Source: Dactylosporangium roseum (GTDB lineage Bacteria > Actinomycetota > Actinomycetes > Mycobacteriales > Micromonosporaceae). Taken from it: a stretch of 64,000 nt of DNA. The translations under genes were made by a program, and so were the position numbers. The stretch lies in NCBI RefSeq assembly GCF_025264685.1, contig NZ_CP073721.1, positions 1,603,001-1,667,000 of the forward strand, written 5' to 3'. Of the stretch, positions 17,563 to 25,340 are shown in pieces (the stretch's first letter is position 1; each line of letters starts with the position of its first letter). The notes beneath the pieces are model-generated. The model worked only from the letters and a program-made list of their open reading frames with translations, ran no database searches and was not told the DNA's origin.

Positions 17563-18918
17563 GTGCGGGATGTTATTTCGCCGGTGACCGAGGGGGTCGT
17601 CGCCAGCGTGGCGGTGGCTTCGGTCGAGGACACCGACGCGGCCGTCGACCGGGCGCACCGGGCGTTTCAGGACTGGCGGGCCGTGTCACCCGGTGACCGG
17701 GCGCGGCTGCTGCGCCGCTTCGCCGCCGTCGTCGACGACCACAACGAAGAGCTCGCCCAGCTCGAGGTCCGCAACTCCGGACACACCATCGGCAACGCCC
17801 GCTGGGAGGCCGGCAACGTCCGCGACGTCCTCGACTACTACGCGGGTGCCCCGGAGCGGCTCAGCGGCCGCCAGATCCCCGTCGCGGGCGGCCTCGACGT
17901 CACCTGCTACGAGCCGCTCGGCGTCGTCGGCGTCATCGTCCCCTGGAACTTCCCGATGCCGATCGCCGGCTGGGGCTTCGCGCCCGCGCTCGCGGCCGGC
18001 AACACCGTCGTGCTCAAGCCCGCCGAGCTCACCCCGCTGACCGCGATCCGCCTCGGCGAGCTGGCCCTGGAGGCCGGCCTGCCGGAAGGGGTCCTGACGG
18101 TCGTGCCCGGCAAGGGATCCGTCGTGGGCGAGCGCTTCGTCACCCATCCGCTGGTCCGCAAGGTGTGCTTCACCGGGTCGACCGAGGTCGGCAAGCGCAT
18201 CATGGCCGGCTGCGCCGATCAGGTGAAGCGGGTGACGCTGGAGCTGGGCGGCAAGAGCGCCAACATCGTGTTCGCCGACGCCGACCTCGCCCGGGCCGCC
18301 GCCGCCGCGCCCGGCGCGGTTTTCGACAACGCCGGCCAGGACTGCTGCGCCCGCTCCCGCCTGCTGGTCCAGGCGAGCGCCTACGACGAGTTCATGGGCC
18401 TGCTGGAGCAGTCGGTGAAGGCGTTCCGCTGCGAGGACCCGGCGCTGGAGAGCGCCCAGATGGGGCCGCTCATCTCCGCCGGGCGGCGCGCCTCGGTCGC
18501 ATCCTATGTGGACGACGACGCCGTGCTGTTCCGCGGCACCGCGCCCGAGGGCGCCGGGTACTGGATGCCGCCGACCGTCCTGGGCGCGCGGTCCACGCAG
18601 GACCGGCACTGGCGGGAGGAGATCTTCGGGCCGGTGCTGTCCGTGCTGCGCTTCGACGACGAGGCCGACGCGATCCGGATGGCCAACGACACCGAATACG
18701 GGCTGTCGGGCTCGATCTGGACCCGCGACCTGGGCCGCGGCATCCGCGTCGCCCGGGGTGTCGAGGCGGGCAACCTCAGCGTCAACTCCAACTCCTCGGT
18801 GCGTTACTGGACCCCGTTCGGCGGGGTCAAGCAGAGCGGCCTGGGTCGCGAGCTCGGCCCGGACGCCGTCGCCGCGTTCTGCGAGGTCAAGAACATCTAC
18901 TTCAGCACGGAGGCATAG
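17563..18918 (+). CDS. NAD(P)+-dependent aldehyde dehydrogenase
   Basis: 451 residues. The cofactor site is GVIVPWNFPMPIAGWGFAPA, the general base region LELGGKSANIVFADAD, and the catalytic cysteine in NAGQDCCARSRLLV. GTG 17563 has GGAGGG three bases earlier. The N-terminus begins directly at VISPVTEGVVASVAVAS, about 20-25 residues shorter than usual, and a palindromic repeat lies just upstream, so a 5' loss is possible. It probably oxidises the aldehyde of a gamma-glutamylated amine; the homologue in M. tuberculosis is aldC (Rv2858c, from memory). Confidence 0.9.
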   Translation: MRDVISPVTEGVVASVAVASVEDTDAAVDRAHRAFQDWRAVSPGDRARLLRRFAAVVDDHNEELAQLEVRNSGHTIGNARWEAGNVRDVLDYYAGAPERLSGRQIPVAGGLDVTCYEPLGVVGVIVPWNFPMPIAGWGFAPALAAGNTVVLKPAELTPLTAIRLGELALEAGLPEGVLTVVPGKGSVVGERFVTHPLVRKVCFTGSTEVGKRIMAGCADQVKRVTLELGGKSANIVFADADLARAAAAAPGAVFDNAGQDCCARSRLLVQASAYDEFMGLLEQSVKAFRCEDPALESAQMGPLISAGRRASVASYVDDDAVLFRGTAPEGAGYWMPPTVLGARSTQDRHWREEIFGPVLSVLRFDDEADAIRMANDTEYGLSGSIWTRDLGRGIRVARGVEAGNLSVNSNSSVRYWTPFGGVKQSGLGRELGPDAVAAFCEVKNIYFSTEA

Positions 18919-19686
18919 GTGCGGGCACGTCTGCAGGACCGCGTCGCGGTCATCACCGGCGCCGGCAGCGGCATCGGGCTCGCCACCGCCCGCCGGTTCG
19001 CGTCGGAGGGCGCGAAGGTCGTCGCGGTGGACCTGAACGCCGACGCCGGCAGGGCCGCCGCGGAGGAGGTCGGCGGCGAGTTCGTCGCCGCCGACGTGGC
19101 CGACGCGGAGGCCGTGAAGGCGCTGTTCGACGGCGTCGTGGAGCGCCACGGCCGGCTCGACGTCGCGTTCAACAACGCCGGCATCTCCCCGCCCGACGAC
19201 GACTCCATCCTGGAGACCGGCATCGAGGCGTGGGAGCGGGTGCTCAAGGTCAACACCACGAGCGTGTACCACTGCTGCAAGTACGCCATCCCGCACATGC
19301 TGGCGCAGGGCAAGGGCTCGATCATCAACACGGCCAGCTTCGTGGCCCTGATGGGCGCGGCGACGTCGCAGATCGCCTACACCGCCAGCAAGGGCGCCGT
19401 GCTGTCGATGACCCGCGAGCTCGGCGTCCAGTTCGCCCGCCAGGGCGTCCGGGTCAACGCGCTGTGCCCCGGCCCGATCGCCACCCCGCTGCTGCTGGAG
19501 CTGTTCGCGAAGGACCCGGAGCGCGCGGCCCGCCGGCTGGTGCACGTGCCGATGGGGCGCTTCGGCACGCCGGAGGAGATCGCCGGCGCCGTGGCGTTTC
19601 TCGCCAGTGACGACGCCTCGTTCATCACCGCCTCGACCTTCCTCGTCGACGGCGGCATCACCGGCGCCTACGTGACCCCGCTGTGA
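18919..19686 (+). CDS. Short-chain dehydrogenase/reductase
   Basis: 255 residues with TGAGSGIGLATARRFA for NAD(P) binding, NNAGI, catalytic Ser in TASFVALMG, and YTASKGAV supplying the catalytic Tyr and Lys. It starts at GTG 18919 immediately after the aldehyde dehydrogenase stop, with GGAGG ten bases upstream. In this pathway it could oxidise a hydroxyl (for example of gamma-glutamylethanolamide) to the aldehyde used by the preceding enzyme. That order of steps is inference. Confidence 0.9.
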   Translation: MRARLQDRVAVITGAGSGIGLATARRFASEGAKVVAVDLNADAGRAAAEEVGGEFVAADVADAEAVKALFDGVVERHGRLDVAFNNAGISPPDDDSILETGIEAWERVLKVNTTSVYHCCKYAIPHMLAQGKGSIINTASFVALMGAATSQIAYTASKGAVLSMTRELGVQFARQGVRVNALCPGPIATPLLLELFAKDPERAARRLVHVPMGRFGTPEEIAGAVAFLASDDASFITASTFLVDGGITGAYVTPL

Positions 19687-20366
19687 GGCCGCTGATCGGG
19701 ATCACGGCCTATGCCGAGCCGGCGCGATGGGGCGTCTGGGACACCCGGGCGGTGTTGATTCCCGAGTCGTACGCGCGGATGGTGCGCGAAGCCGGCGCCC
19801 GCCCGGTCGTCCTGCCGCCCGACGCCGGTGACGACGCCGTCGAGCTGGTCCGGCGGCTCGACGGGCTGCTCCTGGCCGGCGGCGCCGACATCGCGCCGGA
19901 GCGCTACGGCGCCGAGGCGCATCCGGCGACGGCGACCCGCCCCGACCGGGACGCCGGCGAGCTGGCCGTCCTGACCGCCGCGCTCGACGCCGACCTGCCG
20001 GTGCTCGGCGTCTGCCGCGGCATGGAACTGCTGGCGGTCGCCTACGGCGGGACGCTGCACCAGCACCTGCCGGACCTGTTGGGCAACGCCCGGCACCAGC
20101 CGTCCCCGGGCGTCTACGGCGCCCACCCGGCCCGCTTCGCGCCCGGCTCCAGGGCGGCGGCCGTGTTCGGCCCGGCGGCGCAGGTGAACTCGTACCACCA
20201 CCAGGCGGTCGACAAGCCCGGCACGCTGACGGTCACCGGCTGGGCCGACGACGACGTGGTCGAGGCCGTCGAGGATCCCGCGCGCCGGTTCGTGCTCGGC
20301 GTCCAGTGGCATCCCGAGGAGGCGGATGATGTGCGCCCCTTCGCGGCGCTCGTCACCGCGGTCTGA
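19683..20366 (+). CDS. Class I glutamine amidotransferase-like gamma-glutamyl hydrolase (peptidase C26), first copy
   Basis: 227 residues with nucleophile Cys in LGVCRGMELLAVAYGG, the LLAGGADIAPERYG oxyanion region and catalytic His in GVQWHPEE, as in PuuD-type gamma-glutamyl-GABA hydrolases. It overlaps the SDR gene by four bases (GTGA), indicating coupled translation. Expected reaction: release of glutamate from the gamma-glutamylated acid at the end of the pathway. A paralogue lies at 21305. Confidence 0.9.
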   Translation: MRPLIGITAYAEPARWGVWDTRAVLIPESYARMVREAGARPVVLPPDAGDDAVELVRRLDGLLLAGGADIAPERYGAEAHPATATRPDRDAGELAVLTAALDADLPVLGVCRGMELLAVAYGGTLHQHLPDLLGNARHQPSPGVYGAHPARFAPGSRAAAVFGPAAQVNSYHHQAVDKPGTLTVTGWADDDVVEAVEDPARRFVLGVQWHPEEADDVRPFAALVTAV

Positions 20367-20367
20367 G

Positions 20368-20373
20368 TAGGTT
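20368..20373 (+). promoter_or_regulatory. -10 hexamer TAGGTT, leaderless
   Basis: Ends six bases before ATG 20380; no ribosome site is present. Confidence 0.4.
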
Positions 20374-20379
20374 TGGGGG

Positions 20380-21300
20380 ATGCGGATCGGGTTCGGGCTG
20401 CCGGTGTCGGGCACGTGGGCCGCGCCGGACCGGCTGGCGCAGGTCGCCGGCGAGGCGGAGCGGATGGGGTATGACTCGCTCTGGACGTTCCAGCGCCTGT
20501 TCGTCGGGGCGGACCAGAAGGTCGACCCGGTGTACCAGAGCGTGCTCGACCCGCTCATCGCACTCGGGTATGCGGCAGCGCGTACCGAATCCATCCGCCT
20601 CGGCGTCGCGGTGATGAACCTGCCGTTCGTCTCCCCGGCGGTCCTCGCCAAGCAGGCGTCCACGCTCGACGTGCTCAGCGGCGGCCGGTTCGACCTGGGA
20701 CTCGGGGTCGGCTGGGCGGAGGCCGAGTTCCAGGCGGCGGGCGCGTCGACGGAGCGCCGCGGCGCGCGCACGAAGGAGTACGTCGCCGTGCTGCGCACGC
20801 TGTGGGGCGACGAGGTGAGTCGGTTCGACGGCGAGTTCTACACGGTGCCGCCCGGCCGGATGCTGCCGAAGCCGATCCAGCGCCCCGGCCCGCCGATCCT
20901 GCTCGGCGGCTCGGTGCCGGCCGCGTTGCGCCGGGCCGGCCGCATCGCCGACGGCTGGGTCAGCCGCAGCGCACACGACCTCTCACAGATCCACAAGGAC
21001 ATCGCCCTGGTCCGTGCCGCTGCCGAGGAGGCCGGCCGCGAGCCAAACCGCCTGCGGTTCGTGTGCCGGAGCGTGCTGCGCCTGACCGACACCGAGATCG
21101 CGGGGGAACGGCGGCGTCTTTCGGGGACGTACGAGCAGGTGCGCGAGGATGTCGCCTGGCTCGGCACCCAGGGCGTCACCGAGGTCTTCTACGACCTCAA
21201 CTGGGACCCGCGGGTCGCCGGTCCCGGCGTCGACCCGTCGGCGGCAGTCGATCGTGCGCTCACGGTCCTCCACAACCTCGCCCCGGTGGGACTAAGTTGA
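20380..21300 (+). CDS. LLM-class (luciferase-like) F420-dependent oxidoreductase
   Basis: 306 residues of the luciferase-like TIM-barrel family. It starts MRIGFGLPVSGTW, with AERMGYDSLWTFQRLFV, a TLDVLSGGRFDLGLGVGW signature and GPPILLGGS. Mycobacteria and actinomycetes use F420H2 with many such proteins; FMN is the alternative. The substrate is unknown. It lies between two gamma-glutamyl hydrolase paralogues, so involvement in amine oxidation is possible. Confidence 0.85.
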   Translation: MRIGFGLPVSGTWAAPDRLAQVAGEAERMGYDSLWTFQRLFVGADQKVDPVYQSVLDPLIALGYAAARTESIRLGVAVMNLPFVSPAVLAKQASTLDVLSGGRFDLGLGVGWAEAEFQAAGASTERRGARTKEYVAVLRTLWGDEVSRFDGEFYTVPPGRMLPKPIQRPGPPILLGGSVPAALRRAGRIADGWVSRSAHDLSQIHKDIALVRAAAEEAGREPNRLRFVCRSVLRLTDTEIAGERRRLSGTYEQVREDVAWLGTQGVTEVFYDLNWDPRVAGPGVDPSAAVDRALTVLHNLAPVGLS

Positions 21301-21304
21301 AGGC

Positions 21305-22024
21305 ATGGCACGACCGGTCATCGGGCTCACGACCTATGCCGAGGAGACCCGATTCGGACTCAACGACACCTTCTCCGCGGTGCTGCCGCTGTCGTACGTC
21401 CACGCGGTGCACTCCTCCGGAGGCCGCGCGGTCCTGGTGACCCCGGACGATCCCGACGTCGACGTGCTCGACGGCCTCGACGGGATCGTGTTCACCGGCG
21501 GCTCCGACGTGAACCCGGACCTGTACGGTGAACCGCCGCACCCGACCACCAAGGTGAAGCCCGAGCGCGACGCCGCCGAGCTGCTGCTGATGCGCGCGGC
21601 CCTCGACGCCGACCTGCCCCTCTTCGGCATCTGCCGCGGCATGCAGCTCATGTGCGTGGCCTACGGCGGGCGGCTCCACCAGCACCTCCCCGACGTGCTG
21701 GGCCACCACAACCACCGGCCGGTGAGCGGCCCGAAATTCGGCGAACATCCGGTCCGTCTCGCGCCCGGGTCGAAAGCGGCAGCGGTGCTCGGTGCGGCTG
21801 TCGAGGTCAACTCCTTCCACCACCAGGGCATCGCCGACCCGGGCAAGCTGACGCCTACCGGCTGGTGCCCGGAGGACGACCTCATCGAGGTGGTCGAGGA
21901 TCCGGCCAAGACATTCACGATCGGCGTGCAGTGGCACCCGGAGGACACGACCGACTTCCGCCTGTTCGTGGCCTTCGTCGAGGCCGCGCGCACCTTTCGG
22001 CAAAATGTAGCCATACGGCCATGA
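21305..22024 (+). CDS. Gamma-glutamyl hydrolase (peptidase C26), second copy
   Basis: 239 residues with FGICRGMQLMCVAYGGRLHQ (nucleophile Cys), the VFTGGSDVNPDLYG loop and GVQWHPEDT (catalytic His). It is clearly related to the gene at 19683 and probably a duplicate with shifted substrate range. TAAGTT ends six bases before ATG 21305, which also has GAAGG nearby, so both leaderless and leadered translation are conceivable. Confidence 0.88.
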   Translation: MARPVIGLTTYAEETRFGLNDTFSAVLPLSYVHAVHSSGGRAVLVTPDDPDVDVLDGLDGIVFTGGSDVNPDLYGEPPHPTTKVKPERDAAELLLMRAALDADLPLFGICRGMQLMCVAYGGRLHQHLPDVLGHHNHRPVSGPKFGEHPVRLAPGSKAAAVLGAAVEVNSFHHQGIADPGKLTPTGWCPEDDLIEVVEDPAKTFTIGVQWHPEDTTDFRLFVAFVEAARTFRQNVAIRP

Positions 22025-22200
22025 CTCAGGATGTGGCCGTGCGGCGAGGACGTCGCCACGGTCGCCGACAACCCGCTTGCCGGGCTCCGCTACGAGATGC
22101 ACGAAGGGGCGCTGCGGATGGCGCCGACGGCGGCCGGGTGGCACGACGCCATGGCGATCGAGGCGCGGCGGCCACGCGGCCCCGGCGCCCGTCGCGGTTC
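22021..22200 (+). pseudogene. Uma2-family (DUF820) nuclease-like remnant
   Basis: The frame reads [20 protein letters not shown] then [17 protein letters not shown], which resembles the N-terminal part of Uma2 proteins. An ATG at 22021 (MTQDVAV) is in a different frame, implying a frameshift near 22035. The conserved PD-(D/E)XK core that should follow is missing, and an opposite-strand gene begins shortly after. Confidence 0.45.
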
Positions 22201-22244
22201 GAGCGGGAGGCACCGGAGGTACCACTTCCGGCTCTTGATCTTTG

Positions 22245-22433
22245 TCAGGATGCGGCCTCGTCCGAGGTGCGGTGCTCGATGCGCAGGTCAGGCGTGGTTT
22301 CGCGGTACTTCTCGCGATCGTCGGAGTCGCGCAGGAGGGCCTCGGCCTGCGCCTGCGGGTCGTCGCTGCCCGCCGCCAGCTCCTCTGGCAGGAGGAGGGC
22401 GGCCCGGTCCTGCACTCGGTCGTCGTCGATCAT
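22245..22433 (-). CDS. Small acidic conserved actinobacterial protein
   Basis: 62 residues, very acidic and without hydrophobic segments: [20 protein letters not shown], then [20 protein letters not shown] and a C-terminal EHRTSDEA. I recall this LLPEE..AGSDDP.AQA.A.L..S pattern from small uncharacterised proteins of many actinomycetes. It is likely soluble and largely helical or disordered. It is convergent with the Uma2 remnant and divergent from map. Function unknown. Confidence 0.6.
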   Translation of the reverse strand: MIDDDRVQDRAALLLPEELAAGSDDPQAQAEALLRDSDDREKYRETTPDLRIEHRTSDEAAS

Positions 22434-22473
22434 GCCGACCGGGTTACCCAGACCCTGCCCCGTTGATGCGCGT

Positions 22474-22479
22474 TAGGCT
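22474..22479 (+). promoter_or_regulatory. -10 hexamer TAGGCT, leaderless
   Basis: Ends seven bases before the map start codon ATG 22487. Confidence 0.4.
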
Positions 22480-22486
22480 TTTCGGC

Positions 22487-23344
22487 ATGACCGTCCGTGC
22501 ACTACTCGCTCCCGGCACGCAGACCCCCTGGCGCCAGGTCCCCGGCAGCATCGCGCGCCCCGAATACGTCGGCAAGCGCGCGCCCAAGAAGCATCGCGGA
22601 TCCGACGTGCAGTCGCCGGAGATCATCGAGAGGATGCGCGTCGCCAGCCGCCTCGCCGCCCAGGCGACCGAGTTGGCCGGCGAGCACGCCAAGCCGGGCG
22701 TCACCACGGACGAGATCGACCGCGTCGTGCACGAGTTCCTGTGCGACCACGGGGCCTACCCGTCGACGCTGGGCTACAAGGGCTTCCCGAAGTCGTGCTG
22801 CACCTCGCTCAACGAGGTCATCTGCCACGGCATCCCGGACTCGACCGTGATCCAGGACGGCGACATCCTCAACGTCGACGTGACCGCCTTCATCGGCGGG
22901 GTCCACGGCGACACCAACCAGACGTTCTGCGTCGGTGACGTGTCCGAGGACGCTCGTCTGCTCGTCGAGCGCACCCGTGAGGCGATGATGCGCGGCATCA
23001 GGGCGGTGGCGCCCGGGCGCCCGCTCAACGCGATCGGCCGGGTCATCGAGGCGTATGCGAAGCGGTTCCAGTACGGTGTCGTGCGCGACTTCACCGGCCA
23101 TGGCATCAACGAGGTGTTCCACACCGGGCTCTACGTGCCGCACTACGACAACCCGCGACTCACGACGATCATGGAGCCGGGCATGACGTTCACCATCGAG
23201 CCGATGATCACACTCGGCACGCACGAGTATGACCTCTGGAAAGACGGCTGGACCGTGGTCACCAAGGACCGCAAGTGGACGGCCCAGTTCGAGCACACCA
23301 TCGTCGTGACCGAGGACGGCTACGAGATCCTGACCCTGCCATGA
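22487..23344 (+). CDS. map: Type I methionine aminopeptidase
   Basis: Removes N-terminal methionine from nascent proteins. 285 residues, with an N-terminal extension (about 1-45) typical of the actinobacterial MapB form. Metal ligands are found in [20 protein letters not shown] (two Asp), GHGINEVFH (His), TIEPMITLG (Glu) and [12 protein letters not shown] (Glu). The start is set by a TAGGCT hexamer seven bases upstream and the absence of a ribosome site. As in M. tuberculosis (mapB beside glnA4), it flanks the amine-catabolism genes. Confidence 0.95.
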   Translation: MTVRALLAPGTQTPWRQVPGSIARPEYVGKRAPKKHRGSDVQSPEIIERMRVASRLAAQATELAGEHAKPGVTTDEIDRVVHEFLCDHGAYPSTLGYKGFPKSCCTSLNEVICHGIPDSTVIQDGDILNVDVTAFIGGVHGDTNQTFCVGDVSEDARLLVERTREAMMRGIRAVAPGRPLNAIGRVIEAYAKRFQYGVVRDFTGHGINEVFHTGLYVPHYDNPRLTTIMEPGMTFTIEPMITLGTHEYDLWKDGWTVVTKDRKWTAQFEHTIVVTEDGYEILTLP

Positions 23345-23460
23345 GCCGTCCGGCGGCAGACGGGGCCGGGTTGTTCGTGGCCCGCTTCACCCGGCGGTCG
23401 TGGTGGTGGTCGGGCTCCGGCAGCTACTGCTCGGCGCGGCGGCCGGGGCGACATAGCTGA
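23341..23460 (+). CDS. Possible 39-codon ORF coupled to map
   Basis: ATG 23341 overlaps the map stop (ATGA) and reads [20 protein letters not shown] to a stop at 23460. Tryptophan- and arginine-rich, no recognised family. It may be the head of a decayed gene. Support is only the overlap. Confidence 0.22.
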   Translation: MSRPAADGAGLFVARFTRRSWWWSGSGSYCSARRPGRHS

Positions 23461-23482
23461 TCGATCGACTTTTCGTGGCCTG

Positions 23483-23536
23483 ACCCGTCTCGGGAAACCG
23501 GGTGGTCCCCGAGACGGCAGGGCTCACGAGACGGGT
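23483..23536 (+). terminator. Terminator with two alternative hairpins downstream of map
   Basis: The 5' arm at 23483-23494 can pair with 23508-23516 (9-bp CGTCTCGGG stem) or with 23527-23536 (10-bp ACCCGTCTCG stem), the latter followed by a T-rich tail. The two pairings exclude each other. Confidence 0.55.
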
Positions 23537-23538
23537 TT

Positions 23539-23586
23539 CTAACGACGCGGCTGCATCGTCGGACCGGCCCACGCGGTGCGGCGCAT
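23539..23586 (-). other. 15-codon micro-ORF with strong ribosome site
   Basis: On the minus strand GAGAGGAG precedes ATG 23586 by about six bases; the peptide is MRRTAWAGPTMQPRR. The ribosome site is better than that of most genes here. No family recognised. The rest of 23587-23710 shows no gene. Confidence 0.3.
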
Positions 23587-23710
23587 GTCGGGCTCCTCTC
23601 GTTTCGGACGCTCGTGGCGTGATGCATCGATCATCGCGGAGCGGCCCGGCCCATGGGGGGCTGTGCCGTAGCTGTGGCACGGTTTCGGGAGAGCCGGGAT
23701 TTCCCCCGGG

Positions 23711-24136
23711 TCAGAGCTTCCCCGGGAACGGTACGGACATCGGCGTGACCCCGGCGGCCCGGCGAAACACGACAGCCCGGGCGGCGCAGTCCACGAGGGC
23801 GTCCAGCGACAGTTTCCGCACCTCACCGGTGGTGACCGGCAACGCGAGCCGCCATTGCGCGCCGGTGCGCTCCTCGATCAGCACCGCCAGCTTCAGCGCC
23901 GACGCCCGATCGGTGACCGGGAACGGCAGCGAGTAGGCCGGCGCGGCGGGCGGCGGCGTGACCCCGGCGCCGGCGAGCCGGACGATCAGTGCGTCGCGAC
24001 GCGTCCGGTGCGCGGCCTCGGCGGTGCGGGCCAGGCTGACGGCGCCGTCGAGCTTCGGGCCGACCGTCCCGTAGCCGTAGATGGCGGCGTGCTCGGCCTG
24101 GAGCGCGGCGACGAGCCGCTCGTCGGACGGGGTCAT
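23711..24136 (-). CDS. DUF4439 ferritin-like domain protein
   Basis: 141 residues, mainly helical: RLVAALQAEHAAIYGYGTVG then EAAHRTRRDALIVRLAGAG. The E-H pairs in a four-helix bundle are typical of the DUF4439 ferritin-like family (M. tuberculosis Rv2844-like, from memory, same place next to rimP). The metal-binding function is unproven. Its ATG overlaps the stop of the upstream lipoprotein gene by four bases, so the pair is co-translated. Confidence 0.85.
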   Translation of the reverse strand: MTPSDERLVAALQAEHAAIYGYGTVGPKLDGAVSLARTAEAAHRTRRDALIVRLAGAGVTPPPAAPAYSLPFPVTDRASALKLAVLIEERTGAQWRLALPVTTGEVRKLSLDALVDCAARAVVFRRAAGVTPMSVPFPGKL

Positions 24137-24615
24137 GTCAGGGCCTCGATGTGGCCGGCGCGGCAGGCGGCGATCGACCCGAGCAGTGCCGCACGGTACG
24201 ACGGGGCGGACAGGCACGCGTTCTCGGCGTCCGCGCGGGCCCGCTTCTCCAGGTTGACCAGTTCGGTGAGCGCCGCACCCTGCTCGGCCGGCGGCGCGTC
24301 CGCACTCGGCGCCGCGCTGCCCTGCGGGAACGGCCCGGACTCGTTGAGCCCGACCTCCCGGGCGAGCGCGATGACGTGCTGGTCGTGGTCGTCCTTCAGC
24401 GGCCCGAGCCGGTCCCGCAGGCCCGGAAAGGCGGACAGCGCCTCGCCGTAGCGGTCCCGCAGGGCGACCGTGCCCCGGAGCAGGGGCAGCAGGGCGTCGG
24501 GGGCCGGGTGCCACTCCGCGGTCTGTCGCGCGGCGGTGTCGCATCCCGCGGCAAGGGCCGTCATGAGCGCGGCGCCGCCGGCGAGGACGGTTCTGCGTGG
24601 GATGGACACGCGCAT
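24133..24615 (-). CDS. Putative lipoprotein, conserved partner of the DUF4439 gene
   Basis: 160 residues. The N-terminus has twin arginines and a lipobox: SIPRRTVLAGGAALMTALAA then GC, so the protein is exported (possibly by Tat) and lipidated at that Cys. The mature part is helical with a His/Asp pattern (KDDHDQHVIALARE). No known family beyond the conserved pairing with DUF4439. Together they may form an extracytoplasmic two-protein unit (inference). Confidence 0.75.
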   Translation of the reverse strand: MRVSIPRRTVLAGGAALMTALAAGCDTAARQTAEWHPAPDALLPLLRGTVALRDRYGEALSAFPGLRDRLGPLKDDHDQHVIALAREVGLNESGPFPQGSAAPSADAPPAEQGAALTELVNLEKRARADAENACLSAPSYRAALLGSIAACRAGHIEALT

Positions 24616-24812
24616 TAGTCAACACCATCCCGGCCTCTTCCGGTGCACCAGACTCACAGACCCTACGCACCGACCGGACCGGGTTTGGAGCGCCGCCGGG
24701 ACGCCCCGCGGCACATCGCGTTACGCTCATGGCTGAGCCGCCCGCGCGTATCGACGCTGGCGGCGTGACGGCGTTTGCCCGGGAACCGGGCCCTATAGGG
24801 AAGGTGTCGACC

Positions 24813-25340
24813 GTGGCTCAGCATCGTCAGCGCCTGCTAGCGGTGGTCGAGCCCGTGGTCACCGCCACCGGCTACGACCTCGAGGACCTGTCGGTCAGCC
24901 GGGTGGGCCGCCGGCACCTGCTGCGGATCGCCGTCGACAGCGACAACGGGGTGGACCTCGACGCGGTCGCCGACCTGTCGCGCGCGGTCTCCGCCGCCCT
25001 CGACAAGGCGGAGGCGGACGGTGCTGAGCTGATCGCGGGGGAGTACGAGCTGGAGGTCGGTTCGCCGGGTGTCGCCCGGCCGCTGACCGAGCCGCGGCAC
25101 TGGCGGCGCAACCGGACCCGGCTGGTGAGAGTCCGGGTGGATGGCCAAGAGGTGACCGGACGGGTGGTCGCCGCGGACGACGACGGCGTCACGCTGGACG
25201 TCAACGGCACCGCACAGACCGTTGCCTATGGTGCCCTCGGGCCCGGGCGGGTCCAGGTGGAGCTCAAGCGCCTCGCTGAGCTGCCGGACCTGCCCGACGT
25301 CGACGAGGATGAGGATGAGGAAGAGGAGGACGGGGAGTGA
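24813..25340 (+). CDS. rimP: Ribosome maturation factor RimP
   Basis: 175 residues. Needed for 30S subunit maturation. The N-terminal alpha/beta domain begins [20 protein letters not shown], the linker contains [15 protein letters not shown], and a C-terminal SH3-like barrel is followed by an acidic tail ([12 protein letters not shown]). GTG 24813 is eight bases after GGGAAGG; ATG 24729 is an in-frame alternative but would give an unusual extension. The stop overlaps nusA (GTGA), as in the classical rimP-nusA-infB operon. Confidence 0.93.
   Translation: MAQHRQRLLAVVEPVVTATGYDLEDLSVSRVGRRHLLRIAVDSDNGVDLDAVADLSRAVSAALDKAEADGAELIAGEYELEVGSPGVARPLTEPRHWRRNRTRLVRVRVDGQEVTGRVVAADDDGVTLDVNGTAQTVAYGALGPGRVQVELKRLAELPDLPDVDEDEDEEEEDGE

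Noticed and set aside
24616-24812. Possible RNA element or tRNA before rimP
   Set aside because: No cloverleaf, no conserved T-loop sequence and no strong hairpin could be found.
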